Of a DNA stretch of 64,000 nt, positions 20,114 to 28,125 are shown piece by piece. The notes below the pieces were generated by a model. It made no database searches, was not told where the DNA came from, and saw only the letters and a list, made by a program, of their open reading frames with translations. The DNA lies in assembly GCA_013297865.1 (NCBI GenBank), contig JAAFIP010000005.1:1-64000 (forward strand). The letters run 5' to 3'. The translations under genes and the position numbers were made by a program. This stretch comes from Polaromonas sp. (GTDB lineage Bacteria; Pseudomonadota; Gammaproteobacteria; Burkholderiales; Burkholderiaceae_C). The number at the start of each line of letters is the position of its first letter. The first letter of the stretch is position 1.

Positions 20114-22117
20114 TTATTTCACTTCATCCACGCCCACCATCGTTGCGCCATACGCATCGGAGCACAGCGCGTTGTTGCGGCGTGCGCTGGCGCTGGTGCA
20201 TTCCTGGCTGGTCACGGTTTTGCTGGTGGACATCAGCGCGCCCAGGCTGGCGCGGCCTGCGCTGTCGTTGAGTGAGCTGACGAAGGGGCCGGTTTTGCTG
20301 GCGGCCAGCGGGGTCAGGTCACGCGGGCTGTCGGCCACAAAGACCAGCAGGTTATCGCGGCCCTCGGGGCCACCAGCCTTGACGCGCCAGTTGGGGCGCG
20401 GCAGGGCCAGCTGCTGGCCAGCCTCGATACGGTTGCTCTGGTCCAGGTCGTTGGGAAACAATAGGTACAGCGATTTGTTGTCCGATCCGGCCATGGCCAC
20501 ATAGACATAGCCTGCGCGGTCGGACTGCACCACGAAGTCCAGGCTGTCCTGGCCGATTTTGAGCTTGTCTTTGGACAGCGTGACCTGCACGCGGCGCTTG
20601 GCATCGCGCTGGTCAAACATCTGGCGCAGGGCCTGCTCGCCGCTGAGCGCGGGGGCAGGAGCTGGTGTGGCTATCGGTGCAGCAACGGCTACGGGTGCTG
20701 GGGCTGCGACCGGCGCAGGGCTGGGCTTGGGGGGCGCTACTGTCACTGCGGGGGCGGCTGGCGCGGCGGGTGTGGGCGTAGCGACAGGCGCGGGCTTGGG
20801 GGGTGCGGTGACAGCGGGTGCAGGAGTGGGTGCAGGTGTGGGTGCTGGTGTTGCAGCCACAGGCGCCAATGACGCCACCGTGCTCACTGGCGTGGCCTGG
20901 CTGAACCATGCGGGGATAAAGCCGGTGTTGCCCGAGAGCTGGATGTTGTGGGGCTTGAAGTTGGCGTCGTTCTTCATGCGCTGGTCGATTTTGGCCTGCG
21001 CGCACTGGCGGATTTCGTCCATGCTGATGGCGCCGGAGCCGTCGAGGTCTTTGGCATCGCGCAGCATGCAGTCGCGCATGAACTGGGTGGCCAGGCCGCC
21101 TTTGTTGGAGTCGTCAAAGCTGATCTCGTTGTCCTTGCTGGCGCTGATGTGGATCACGTCCTGCGGCAGTGCGCCTTTGCTCACCTGCTCGACCAGCAGG
21201 TTGCGGGTCTTCACGTTGACCGGGCGGCCACACTCTTCGCTGATGGACGAAAACTTGGGCCGCAGCACGCCATCGTCCTGCGCATTGGTGACGCCACGCG
21301 AGCGCAGCACGTCGGCAGTTTTCACAATGCCGCCCGAGTGGCAGGCGTCGTACATGACAAACAGCTTGTCGGTCTTGGCGGTGATGGGGCGCAGCAGCTC
21401 GCTCATCTCGCGGTTGGTGAGGGTGCCGCTCTGGCCACCGTCGTAGGCCAGCAGCGCTTCGATGCAGCCGCCTGCGGCCGGGTCGTTGTAGCGCGTGCCG
21501 TGGCCGCTGTAGTGCACAAACACGCGGTCACCGTCTTGCACGCGCTGGTTAAGCTCGCTCAAGGCCTTGCGGATGTTGGCGCCTGTGGCCTCGCTGTCCT
21601 GCAGGTATTTGATGTTGCTCGCTGGCACCTGCATGGCGTTGGCCATTTGGGTGGCGGACTCGCGGTCCACGCGCGCGCCGGGCAGGGGCGGTGTGTTGGG
21701 GTCGGCATACTGGCTCACGCCGATGATCAGCGCATGGCGGTTGCTGCGCGGCGGCAGGCTGCGCACGCCCAGCGTAAGCGCCGCGTTGACCGTGCCGCCC
21801 GTGGCCAGGCGGCCCGTGTCCGCGCCCGACACGGCCGAGCTGCCCGACTGCAGATTGAGCGTGGACGCGCGCACCCAGCCCAGCTTGCCCGCCATGTCCA
21901 CATAGGCCCAGCCACCCTCCAGGCTCAGTAGGCGCAGCGCAGCGCCCGCAGCCACGGGCGAAAGCACCTCGGCGCTGGGCAGCTTGTCGGCGCGCAGCTC
22001 GGTGGCGCGGGAGGCGGTGGTGGTCTGCGCAAGCGCTGCACTGCCCAGGCACAGCAGGCTCAGGGCCAGGGCAGTGGACACAGCAGTTAGGCGACGGGGC
22101 AACAAGGTGTAGGTCAT
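20114..22117 (-). CDS. Exported caspase with SH3-like, EF-hand and DUF4384 regions (caspase B)
   Basis: About 667 residues. In order: signal peptide (LTAVSTALALSLLCLGSAALAQ), an SH3-like domain (about 30-90), a caspase p20 domain with histidine in HYSGHGTRY (206) and cysteine in MYDACHSGG (259), an EF-hand-like loop DLDGSGAISMDE (357-368), a Pro/Ala-rich linker (about 410-510), and a DUF4384-like domain with VQSDRAGYVYV. The ORF continues upstream of 22117, but ATG 22117 gives the signal peptide and follows TGAGGAAAAACCC. It is 10 bp after the CHASE2 gene. The calcium-binding loop suggests Ca2+ control as in metacaspases; this is inference. Confidence 0.85.
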   Translation of the reverse strand: MTYTLLPRRLTAVSTALALSLLCLGSAALAQTTTASRATELRADKLPSAEVLSPVAAGAALRLLSLEGGWAYVDMAGKLGWVRASTLNLQSGSSAVSGADTGRLATGGTVNAALTLGVRSLPPRSNRHALIIGVSQYADPNTPPLPGARVDRESATQMANAMQVPASNIKYLQDSEATGANIRKALSELNQRVQDGDRVFVHYSGHGTRYNDPAAGGCIEALLAYDGGQSGTLTNREMSELLRPITAKTDKLFVMYDACHSGGIVKTADVLRSRGVTNAQDDGVLRPKFSSISEECGRPVNVKTRNLLVEQVSKGALPQDVIHISASKDNEISFDDSNKGGLATQFMRDCMLRDAKDLDGSGAISMDEIRQCAQAKIDQRMKNDANFKPHNIQLSGNTGFIPAWFSQATPVSTVASLAPVAATPAPTPAPTPAPAVTAPPKPAPVATPTPAAPAAPAVTVAPPKPSPAPVAAPAPVAVAAPIATPAPAPALSGEQALRQMFDQRDAKRRVQVTLSKDKLKIGQDSLDFVVQSDRAGYVYVAMAGSDNKSLYLLFPNDLDQSNRIEAGQQLALPRPNWRVKAGGPEGRDNLLVFVADSPRDLTPLAASKTGPFVSSLNDSAGRASLGALMSTSKTVTSQECTSASARRNNALCSDAYGATMVGVDEVK

Positions 22118-22127
22118 GGGTTTTTCC

Positions 22128-23789
22128 TCAAGCAGTATTTTTGTGATGGAGTTGAACGGGGTTGCAGGCTGCGCGGGCGCGCTCAGCCCACTCACTGCGC
22201 GAAGCATCGCTTGCCATAGCCTCTGGCTCGGTACAGGCCAGGCATGGCAGCGCGTCGGCAACAGGGCCAGGGGCCAGCAGCAGTGCGCGCAGGGCCTGCA
22301 GATCGGCCAGCGGCCCGGCGATGGCTACCGCGTGGTGCAGCTCGGGCCAGCGCAGTTGCAGGGGCCAGCGGGCAGTGGCATCGCCGCCCATAACGCGGCA
22401 GTGGGGGGCGTGGTGCTCCAGGGTGCGGATCACAGCGTCCAGGCCTGCGTCGGCGGCGGGCTGCGCCAGTTGCAGCGCCATCAGCGCGTGCGGGCCAGCG
22501 CTGTGCGCGGGGTCAATAGCAGCACACCAGTAGTTGCGCCGCCAGCCGTTCCAGATGCGCAGCGAGGCGATGAACAGCAGCGCCACACCTGCGGCCACAT
22601 GCAGGTCGATAAACACCGGGCTGCCGTTGAGCGAAACATAGCTCACACCCAGCAGCGCGCCCGGCAGCAGCAGCAGGGCCGCGTCCAGCGAACTGATGCC
22701 CCAGCGCTGCACCCACCAGGCCATGCCCATGCACAGCGCCATGGCCAGGGCGGCCAGCAAGGCGCGGGGCAGCTCGGCCAGATGGCGCTGGTTGACCGCG
22801 TTATCAATCGCAGTGGCCAGGCTGTCCACACCCGCATGCTTGGCGCCCAGCGGCGTGGGGTGAATGTCGTGCAGGCTGGATGCCGTGGCGCCGATCAGCA
22901 CGATCTTGCCCGCAAAGCTGGGCACGGGCCGTGCGCTGGTGCCGCCCTCGGCCACGGCAAACACGCTGGCAAAGGGCACCCGCGGATAGCTGTTGGCCTG
23001 GGCCCGCCAGACGATCAGACTATCGCTGTTTTTAGTGGAAAAAATGCCTCCAAGACCCTGTTTAATCGCGGGGGCAGCTATAAAATCAGGAGCGTTTTTA
23101 TTCAAAGTAGTAGCCACACTGAGCGCCATGGACTGCAGTTGCCCACCGTCGGGCAGGGTCTCGGCCATGCGGTAGCGCCGCAGCACGCCGTCGGCATCGG
23201 CATAGCCATTGTTGTAGCCCAGCTTGGCCGCAGCCACAGCGGGCAGCACTGGCGGGATCAGCGCCACGGTAGAGCTGCTGGGCTGCGAGCCTGCCAGCCA
23301 CAGGCCCGGCAGCACGGTGCGGGTGGCCTTGCTCTGCGCGTCATATTCGCTGGGCAGGCGCACCACGGCAAAATGGCTGCGTGTGCTGCGCCGCGCGGCC
23401 TCGTCAAAAGCCTTGTCGCCACCGGGCGAGAGCCGGTCAGCGTCGCTGAACACGACATCCCAGGCAATGGCCTGCGGGTTTTGTTTTTCGATGTAGTCCA
23501 GCACCGTGGCCAAGGTGTCGCGCGGCCAGGGCCAGCGGCCAAACTCCTTGCCCATCTGCGCCAGGGACGCTTCGTCAATGTCCACAATCACCATGCGCGG
23601 ATCGGGCGCTGTGGCATGAAAGCGCGCACGCACCATGGCGTCGTAGGTGGAGTTGGCCAGGCCGCCCGAGACCTTGAACACAAACACATCAAGCACGGCC
23701 CACAGGCTGAAGGCCAGCGCCAGGCCCCAGGTCACGCGCGATGCAGGCAGCGCGCCTATCCAAGCTGTAAAACGCCGCCACAACTGCAT
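22128..23789 (-). CDS. CHASE2-domain membrane sensor without output domain
   Basis: A 553-residue protein: an N-terminal membrane helix (about 20-40), an extracytoplasmic CHASE2 domain (about 45-330; VIVDIDEASLAQMG, WPWPRDTLA, FSDADRLSPGGDKAF, IVLIGATASSLHD), then three membrane helices (about 345-420). The last about 120 residues are cytoplasmic and carry no kinase, cyclase or GGDEF motif that I can see. CHASE2 senses unknown ligands in the periplasm. Residues about 230-243 are encoded by a degenerate R1 copy. It is 6 bp from caspase C and 10 bp from caspase B. Confidence 0.82.
   Translation of the reverse strand: MQLWRRFTAWIGALPASRVTWGLALAFSLWAVLDVFVFKVSGGLANSTYDAMVRARFHATAPDPRMVIVDIDEASLAQMGKEFGRWPWPRDTLATVLDYIEKQNPQAIAWDVVFSDADRLSPGGDKAFDEAARRSTRSHFAVVRLPSEYDAQSKATRTVLPGLWLAGSQPSSSTVALIPPVLPAVAAAKLGYNNGYADADGVLRRYRMAETLPDGGQLQSMALSVATTLNKNAPDFIAAPAIKQGLGGIFSTKNSDSLIVWRAQANSYPRVPFASVFAVAEGGTSARPVPSFAGKIVLIGATASSLHDIHPTPLGAKHAGVDSLATAIDNAVNQRHLAELPRALLAALAMALCMGMAWWVQRWGISSLDAALLLLPGALLGVSYVSLNGSPVFIDLHVAAGVALLFIASLRIWNGWRRNYWCAAIDPAHSAGPHALMALQLAQPAADAGLDAVIRTLEHHAPHCRVMGGDATARWPLQLRWPELHHAVAIAGPLADLQALRALLLAPGPVADALPCLACTEPEAMASDASRSEWAERARAACNPVQLHHKNTA
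23061..23085 (-). repeat. Dispersed repeat R1, copy 7 (degenerate, inside CHASE2 gene)
   Basis: TTTAATCGCGGGGGCAGCTA, with a deletion and a base change relative to the core, read in frame as AAPAIK inside the CHASE2 domain. Confidence 0.6.
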
Positions 23790-23795
23790 GGGGGC

Positions 23796-25610
23796 TTAGC
23801 GCTTGGCCAAAGTATCGTCCGCGCCGCGCACGGAGAAGCTGGTCAGTTCGTAGCGGTCGCGCCGGTTGAAGCTGCCATTGCTGTTGCGCGACTCTTCGTC
23901 CCAGGCCACATAGCGGCGCAATTGCGGCACGTACCAGCTGGTTTGGGTATAGCGCCCTGCACCATCGCCGCTTTCGATGCGCCAGAAAACCTCCAGCTCC
24001 ACGCGCCAGGCGTCAAACTCACCGGCAGGAGTTTTGACCGTCTCCTGGCCCTTGACCACCATGGTGGCTTTGGAGATTTCTTTCCATCGGCGGCCATCAG
24101 GAAATTTGCTGTCGATTTGGTATTCAAAGGCGCTCTTCGCGCCTGCCTGCCACACAGTAGGATATTGCTTGAAACCGCTGTAGAACCGCTCACGCTCTGC
24201 ATTGCGCGAATATTTCACGTCACCGCCCGCAGTCCACACTGCGCCGCCGCGGTTGACGGTGAGGTCCCCGTTAGGTTCGATCCTGTCCACCTGCAAGGCA
24301 AAGTTTTCCACCACCTCGCCTTTGAATTTGTCCACCTTTTGGTAGCGCCAACGGTCCCCCACCGTGTAGCCAAAGCTGTTGCTGGCGGGCGCGGGCCGGG
24401 CAGCGGCTGGTGCATTGGCCGCAGGCGTTTTCGCCAAACCGGCCAATATCTCCTGTGTGCGGCGATCTACTGCGGCCTGGTCATCGCTGCCTGCTGCTGG
24501 CACTGCAGGCTGCGCTGCTGAAGGCTGCGCGGGGCGCGCAGGGCTTGGTGCGTTCGGTGCTGCAGCGACAGGCGCGGTGGCAGCGCTTTGCAATTGCGCC
24601 AGGCGCGCACGGGCTTCGCCAGCGTAGCGCCCGCTGGGAAAGCGGTTCAAGTACGCGCGCAGCTCGATCGGCAGGCTGGAGTTTTTCACCGCATCCCACA
24701 GCGCGTTTTCCACGGCAATGCTGGAGTCCACCGCCGACGCGGTGGCGGCGCTGGCACCGCCCCTGAAGTAAAAATCACCTTCGAGCGAGGTGGCCTCCCA
24801 AGGCACCTGTTTGCCCTGCGAGTCGCGGCGCACATTGGCGCGTACCTGCTTGAACACGTCCTCCACCTTGCTGCCGTTTTGGCGCATGGCGGTGAGCAGG
24901 TGCTGGGTGTACAGGCCGTTGGCGCCCGAGCCATCGCTGGCCACTGCGCCGGGCGAGGTGGCAAAGGCCACCAGGGTGCCCACGGGCGCGTCCATCTGCG
25001 CCAGCCCGGCTTGGCCGCTGCGTGTGCTGCGGGTGAAGGGGTTGTTGCGGCAGGCGTCCAGGATCATGATGTTGGCGGCGTTGCCTGCAGCCTCCATCTT
25101 GTCGAGCACGGCCTGCGCGTCCACCGCGCTGTAGGCCACCTCATCCTCGCGCTCGACATTGGCGCCCACGGGGATCAGATAGTTGCGGCCCTTGATCTGC
25201 ATGCCGTGGCCCGCGTAGTAAAACAGCCCCGTGCCGCCCGCGCGCAGCTTGTCGCCAAACTCGCGCAGCGCACTGAGCATGCCCCTCTGGTCGGTGTTCT
25301 CACGCAGGATCACGCTAAAGCCCGACTCCTGCAGGGCCTGGCCTATCGCGCGGGCATCGTTGACCGGGTTGGTCAGCGGGGCGTCTTTGTAGCTGGCGTT
25401 GCCAATCACCAGCGCGATGCGCTGGCCGCGGTTGGCGGGCACTGGCGCGCTGGCCTGCACCTGCAGGTTGCGCGCATCAGGCGCGCTGCCTGCCGGGGCC
25501 TGTGCGTGGCTCACGGGCAGCAGGCCTGCACCGCTCAACATCACTGCATATGCTATGTTTTTAGTAGCTGCTCCCGCGATATTCCATTGGGCTAGAGGCT
25601 TTTTTTTCAT
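23796..25610 (-). CDS. Exported caspase-family protease (caspase C)
   Basis: A 604-residue C14-family protein: p20 domain with IALVIGNASY, histidine in FYYAGHG (135) and cysteine in MILDACRNNPF (187), an Ala/Pro-rich linker (about 340-410), and a C-terminal beta-rich domain (about 410-600; TPAGEFDAWRVELEVFWRI) similar to that of caspase A. The first 18 or so residues come from an R1 copy; together with YAVMLSGAGLLPVSHAQ they form a signal peptide. A later ATG (25541) would leave a weak one. The ATG lies 5 bp after the ompA-like stop, so coupling is likely. Confidence 0.85.
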   Translation of the reverse strand: MKKKPLAQWNIAGAATKNIAYAVMLSGAGLLPVSHAQAPAGSAPDARNLQVQASAPVPANRGQRIALVIGNASYKDAPLTNPVNDARAIGQALQESGFSVILRENTDQRGMLSALREFGDKLRAGGTGLFYYAGHGMQIKGRNYLIPVGANVEREDEVAYSAVDAQAVLDKMEAAGNAANIMILDACRNNPFTRSTRSGQAGLAQMDAPVGTLVAFATSPGAVASDGSGANGLYTQHLLTAMRQNGSKVEDVFKQVRANVRRDSQGKQVPWEATSLEGDFYFRGGASAATASAVDSSIAVENALWDAVKNSSLPIELRAYLNRFPSGRYAGEARARLAQLQSAATAPVAAAPNAPSPARPAQPSAAQPAVPAAGSDDQAAVDRRTQEILAGLAKTPAANAPAAARPAPASNSFGYTVGDRWRYQKVDKFKGEVVENFALQVDRIEPNGDLTVNRGGAVWTAGGDVKYSRNAERERFYSGFKQYPTVWQAGAKSAFEYQIDSKFPDGRRWKEISKATMVVKGQETVKTPAGEFDAWRVELEVFWRIESGDGAGRYTQTSWYVPQLRRYVAWDEESRNSNGSFNRRDRYELTSFSVRGADDTLAKR

Positions 25611-25614
25611 ATAA
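25556..25614 (+). repeat. Dispersed repeat R1, copy 8 (5' end of caspase C)
   Basis: Core GCTGCTCCCGCGATATTCC followed by GGGCTAGAGGC. It spans the start codon and signal-peptide n-region of caspase C on the minus strand. Confidence 0.9.
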
Positions 25615-25615
25615 A

Positions 25616-26290
25616 TCAGTCGATGTTGACGATGCGGACGCGGCGGTTTTCGGCGGCAGTGGGGTCGGCACGGTTGGCCAGCTCATTGGCCCCTTTGCCT
25701 GCGGTTTGCAGGCGCTGCTGCTGCACGCCCTGACCTGCCAGGATGTCGCGCACCGCGTCGGCACGCTGCTGCGACAGGCGCAGGTTGTAGTCGGCGCGGC
25801 CAGTGGCGTCGGTATGACCTTCCACCGCAAAGCGCGAAGCCAGCAGCTCAGGCGACTTGAGCGCCATCGCCAGGTTGGCCAGGGCCTGCTGGCTTTCAGG
25901 CTTAACGCGGGCAGAGTTGTAGTCAAACTGGATCAGCAAGGACAGTGAAGGCTTGGGCTCAGCGGTAACGCTGGAAGATGTTGGCCCTGCGCCGTTTTGG
26001 ACATTGACAGAGGGCGCAGCCGCGGCGCTGGTCTGACCGCCCGCAGGGTTGCCCGCTGCTGCGCTGGCAGCAGAGCTGGCTGCAGAACTGGCTGCTGAGG
26101 GGCTGGGAGCCTGAGCGGCTTCAACGTTGAGGTTGCGCAGGCTGCGCGTGGCAGGCCGTTTGAGCTGTTCGATCATCTGCTCGGGCGTGGGCGCGGTTTG
26201 GGCCCAGGCGGCTGCGTGCAACAGGGCTGCCGCCACAGCCCCTACCCCTGCCGCGCTGGCGCGCAGCGCTGACCACCAGGAATGCTTCAT
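25616..26290 (-). CDS. OmpA-domain periplasmic protein
   Basis: A 224-residue protein with a signal peptide ending AAAWAQ, a low-complexity Ser/Ala region (about 62-110), and a C-terminal OmpA peptidoglycan-binding domain: FDYNSARV, VEGHTDATGRADYNLRLSQQRA and ENRRVRIVNID. It lacks the N-terminal beta-barrel of classic OmpA and lacks a lipobox, so it is probably a soluble periplasmic wall-binding protein. First gene of the tight OmpA-caspase C-CHASE2-caspase B string. Confidence 0.88.
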   Translation of the reverse strand: MKHSWWSALRASAAGVGAVAAALLHAAAWAQTAPTPEQMIEQLKRPATRSLRNLNVEAAQAPSPSAASSAASSAASAAAGNPAGGQTSAAAAPSVNVQNGAGPTSSSVTAEPKPSLSLLIQFDYNSARVKPESQQALANLAMALKSPELLASRFAVEGHTDATGRADYNLRLSQQRADAVRDILAGQGVQQQRLQTAGKGANELANRADPTAAENRRVRIVNID

Positions 26291-26422
26291 TCAAACTCCA
26301 TGACATTGAAGAATGCATGGTTTACGCTGAAATGGCGTCCATGCGTCTATTTGTATTCAATTGTCACTGAAATTTAACTTTTTTCAATCCCATAAAAGGG
26401 GGAGATGGGCGCTGTTACAAAG

Positions 26423-27256
26423 TCAGCTGACCATGCCGTTCCAGCCCAGCAGGCCGGCCACCCAGTTCATGAACATGCCCGCCACGGCGCAAGCTGCTGA
26501 GGACGCCAGCATGGCGCGCAGGCCGATGCGGTGCGCGCCCAGGCCCGAGTGGGCCTGCTGGGTGCCGGGCCAAGCATAGAGCACAGCGGCCGTCACGCAG
26601 ACCCCGCCCAGCAACCAGGCCGAGAAGGCCGCGCGCAGCCAGACCAGTGGCGGCACACGGGCAAACACGATGTCGATGGTGGTGCGCAAATCGCCCACGG
26701 CCAGCACCAGGCCCGCCAGCAGGCCAAAGCCCAGGGTGAACATCACCAGCAGGCAGGCGCTGGCCGCGCAGACTGCAGCATGTGCCACGATCAGCGGCAC
26801 CGTGGCGTGCGAGGCCTGGGCCGAGTGGCGCGCCAGGTCCTGCATGTCAAAGTCACCCTGCAGCTCAGCCTCGGTCAGGTGGATGGCGATGTTGGGCGAG
26901 TTTTGCATGGCCATGGCCTGCGCGCAGATCATGGGGGCCACCTGCACCACCCAGATCGGCCACAGAGTGGCCAAAATGGTGGACGACTGCTCCTGCAAGG
27001 CGCCGGGCAGAGCGACAAAAATGGTGATGCCCGCCAGCAGCCCCAGCACCAGCAAGATGGGCAGCATCTCGCGCATTTCATTGGCGCGCTCGCGCTGCAT
27101 GATGGCGCGCGCCACCGGGATGCGCCAGCTGGAGCGGTACCACCACAGCTCACCGAGCGCATACCAGCGCAGCTTGGCGGGCTTGAGCAGCAGTGCGTTG
27201 ACGCTCAGGCGCTGCTGGCGCGCCTGGTGCCTGCGCAGCGCTTTCTCGCTGGTCAC
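26423..27256 (-). CDS. Multi-pass membrane protein, possibly a divergent MlaE-type permease
   Basis: A 277-residue protein with about five hydrophobic helices (about residues 67-87, 95-115, 150-178, 210-230, 245-270). Its position beside an MlaD-like gene suggests an MlaE-like lipid-transport permease. However, I do not see a clear copy of the conserved EExxAL cytoplasmic motif, so the family call is tentative. It overlaps the lipoprotein gene by 4 bp (ATGA). No ABC ATPase gene is adjacent. Confidence 0.5.
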   Translation of the reverse strand: MTSEKALRRHQARQQRLSVNALLLKPAKLRWYALGELWWYRSSWRIPVARAIMQRERANEMREMLPILLVLGLLAGITIFVALPGALQEQSSTILATLWPIWVVQVAPMICAQAMAMQNSPNIAIHLTEAELQGDFDMQDLARHSAQASHATVPLIVAHAAVCAASACLLVMFTLGFGLLAGLVLAVGDLRTTIDIVFARVPPLVWLRAAFSAWLLGGVCVTAAVLYAWPGTQQAHSGLGAHRIGLRAMLASSAACAVAGMFMNWVAGLLGWNGMVS

Positions 27257-28125
27257 GGGCTGCCCCCGGCGCGCAAGCTAGCTGCTGCGGCAATGGCGCG
27301 CTGCAGCAGCGCGCCATAGCGCTGGGCACCGGCCGTATCGCCCAGCGCAGCGCTGGCACTTTGGAGCAATTGCAGATCCTGCAGCACACGCTGAGCCTGT
27401 CCCAGGTCTTGGTCAAGGGCCAGGGCTTGCTGCGCATCCTGCAGCACCAGTGCATGCTGGCCCAAAGCAGCAGAGGCCTGGGCGCGGGCGCGCAGGGCGT
27501 TGGCGCGGTCGTTGACGTTTTGCGCCGCAGTCAGGGCAGCGCTGGCACTGCTTGCTGCCGCTGGTGCGTCGTTGCCAGCCAGCTGCGTGCGCGCGCGCAG
27601 CACCAGCAGGGCCGAGCTCTGCGTGCAGCTGTTGCCACAGGCCTTGAAGGCGTTTTGCAGATGCATCTGCGCACGCGGCAGATCGCCCTGCAGGCTCAGC
27701 GCGGCGGCGCGACCGTGTGCCGTAGTCAGCAGCTCGCTGCCCAGCGCCTGCGGCGACTGCAGCAAGCTGTCGATGATCTGCTGGGCCTGCTGCACCTGCT
27801 GCGCGCGGCCCGTGTCTGCCAGGGCGCGGGCTTGGTTCAGGCGCGCGCGCGCCTGCGGCTCGGCCAGGGCCAGGGTTTCATACACCAGCGCAGCCGATTC
27901 ATAGCCTGCAGCCGCGCTGTCGAGCTCGCCTGCTGCAAAGGCCTGCGATGCACGGCGCTCGATATTTTGCGCCGCCTTGGTCAGCGCATTGCTGGTCTGC
28001 TCTTTATCAGGGGCGGAGCTGGCGCAGGCTGCCAACCCCAGCACAGCCGCCAACGCCAGGCCACGGGCCGGCGTGCGCCAGAGCGCGGGGCCAAACAGGC
28101 TGCAGCAGCGCTGCAGGGGCATCAT
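27253..28125 (-). CDS. Helical-repeat lipoprotein
   Basis: A 290-residue protein with a lipobox (LGLAAC at about residue 34) followed by Ala/Gln-rich helical hairpins consistent with TPR-like repeats (for example AAAGYESAALVYETLALAEPQ and QDAQQALALDQDLGQAQR). It overlaps the genes on both sides by 4 bp, so the MlaD-like, lipoprotein and MlaE-like genes form one translational unit. No family is named with confidence; a scaffold in the periplasm is plausible. Confidence 0.7.
   Translation of the reverse strand: MMPLQRCCSLFGPALWRTPARGLALAAVLGLAACASSAPDKEQTSNALTKAAQNIERRASQAFAAGELDSAAAGYESAALVYETLALAEPQARARLNQARALADTGRAQQVQQAQQIIDSLLQSPQALGSELLTTAHGRAAALSLQGDLPRAQMHLQNAFKACGNSCTQSSALLVLRARTQLAGNDAPAAASSASAALTAAQNVNDRANALRARAQASAALGQHALVLQDAQQALALDQDLGQAQRVLQDLQLLQSASAALGDTAGAQRYGALLQRAIAAAASLRAGGSP

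Noticed and set aside
22116-24521. An 801-codon plus-strand open frame over the CHASE2 and caspase C genes
   Set aside because: It is antisense to genes with clear domains, is rich in Gln/Arg/His/Gly as expected for a mirrored high-GC frame, and has no domain of its own.
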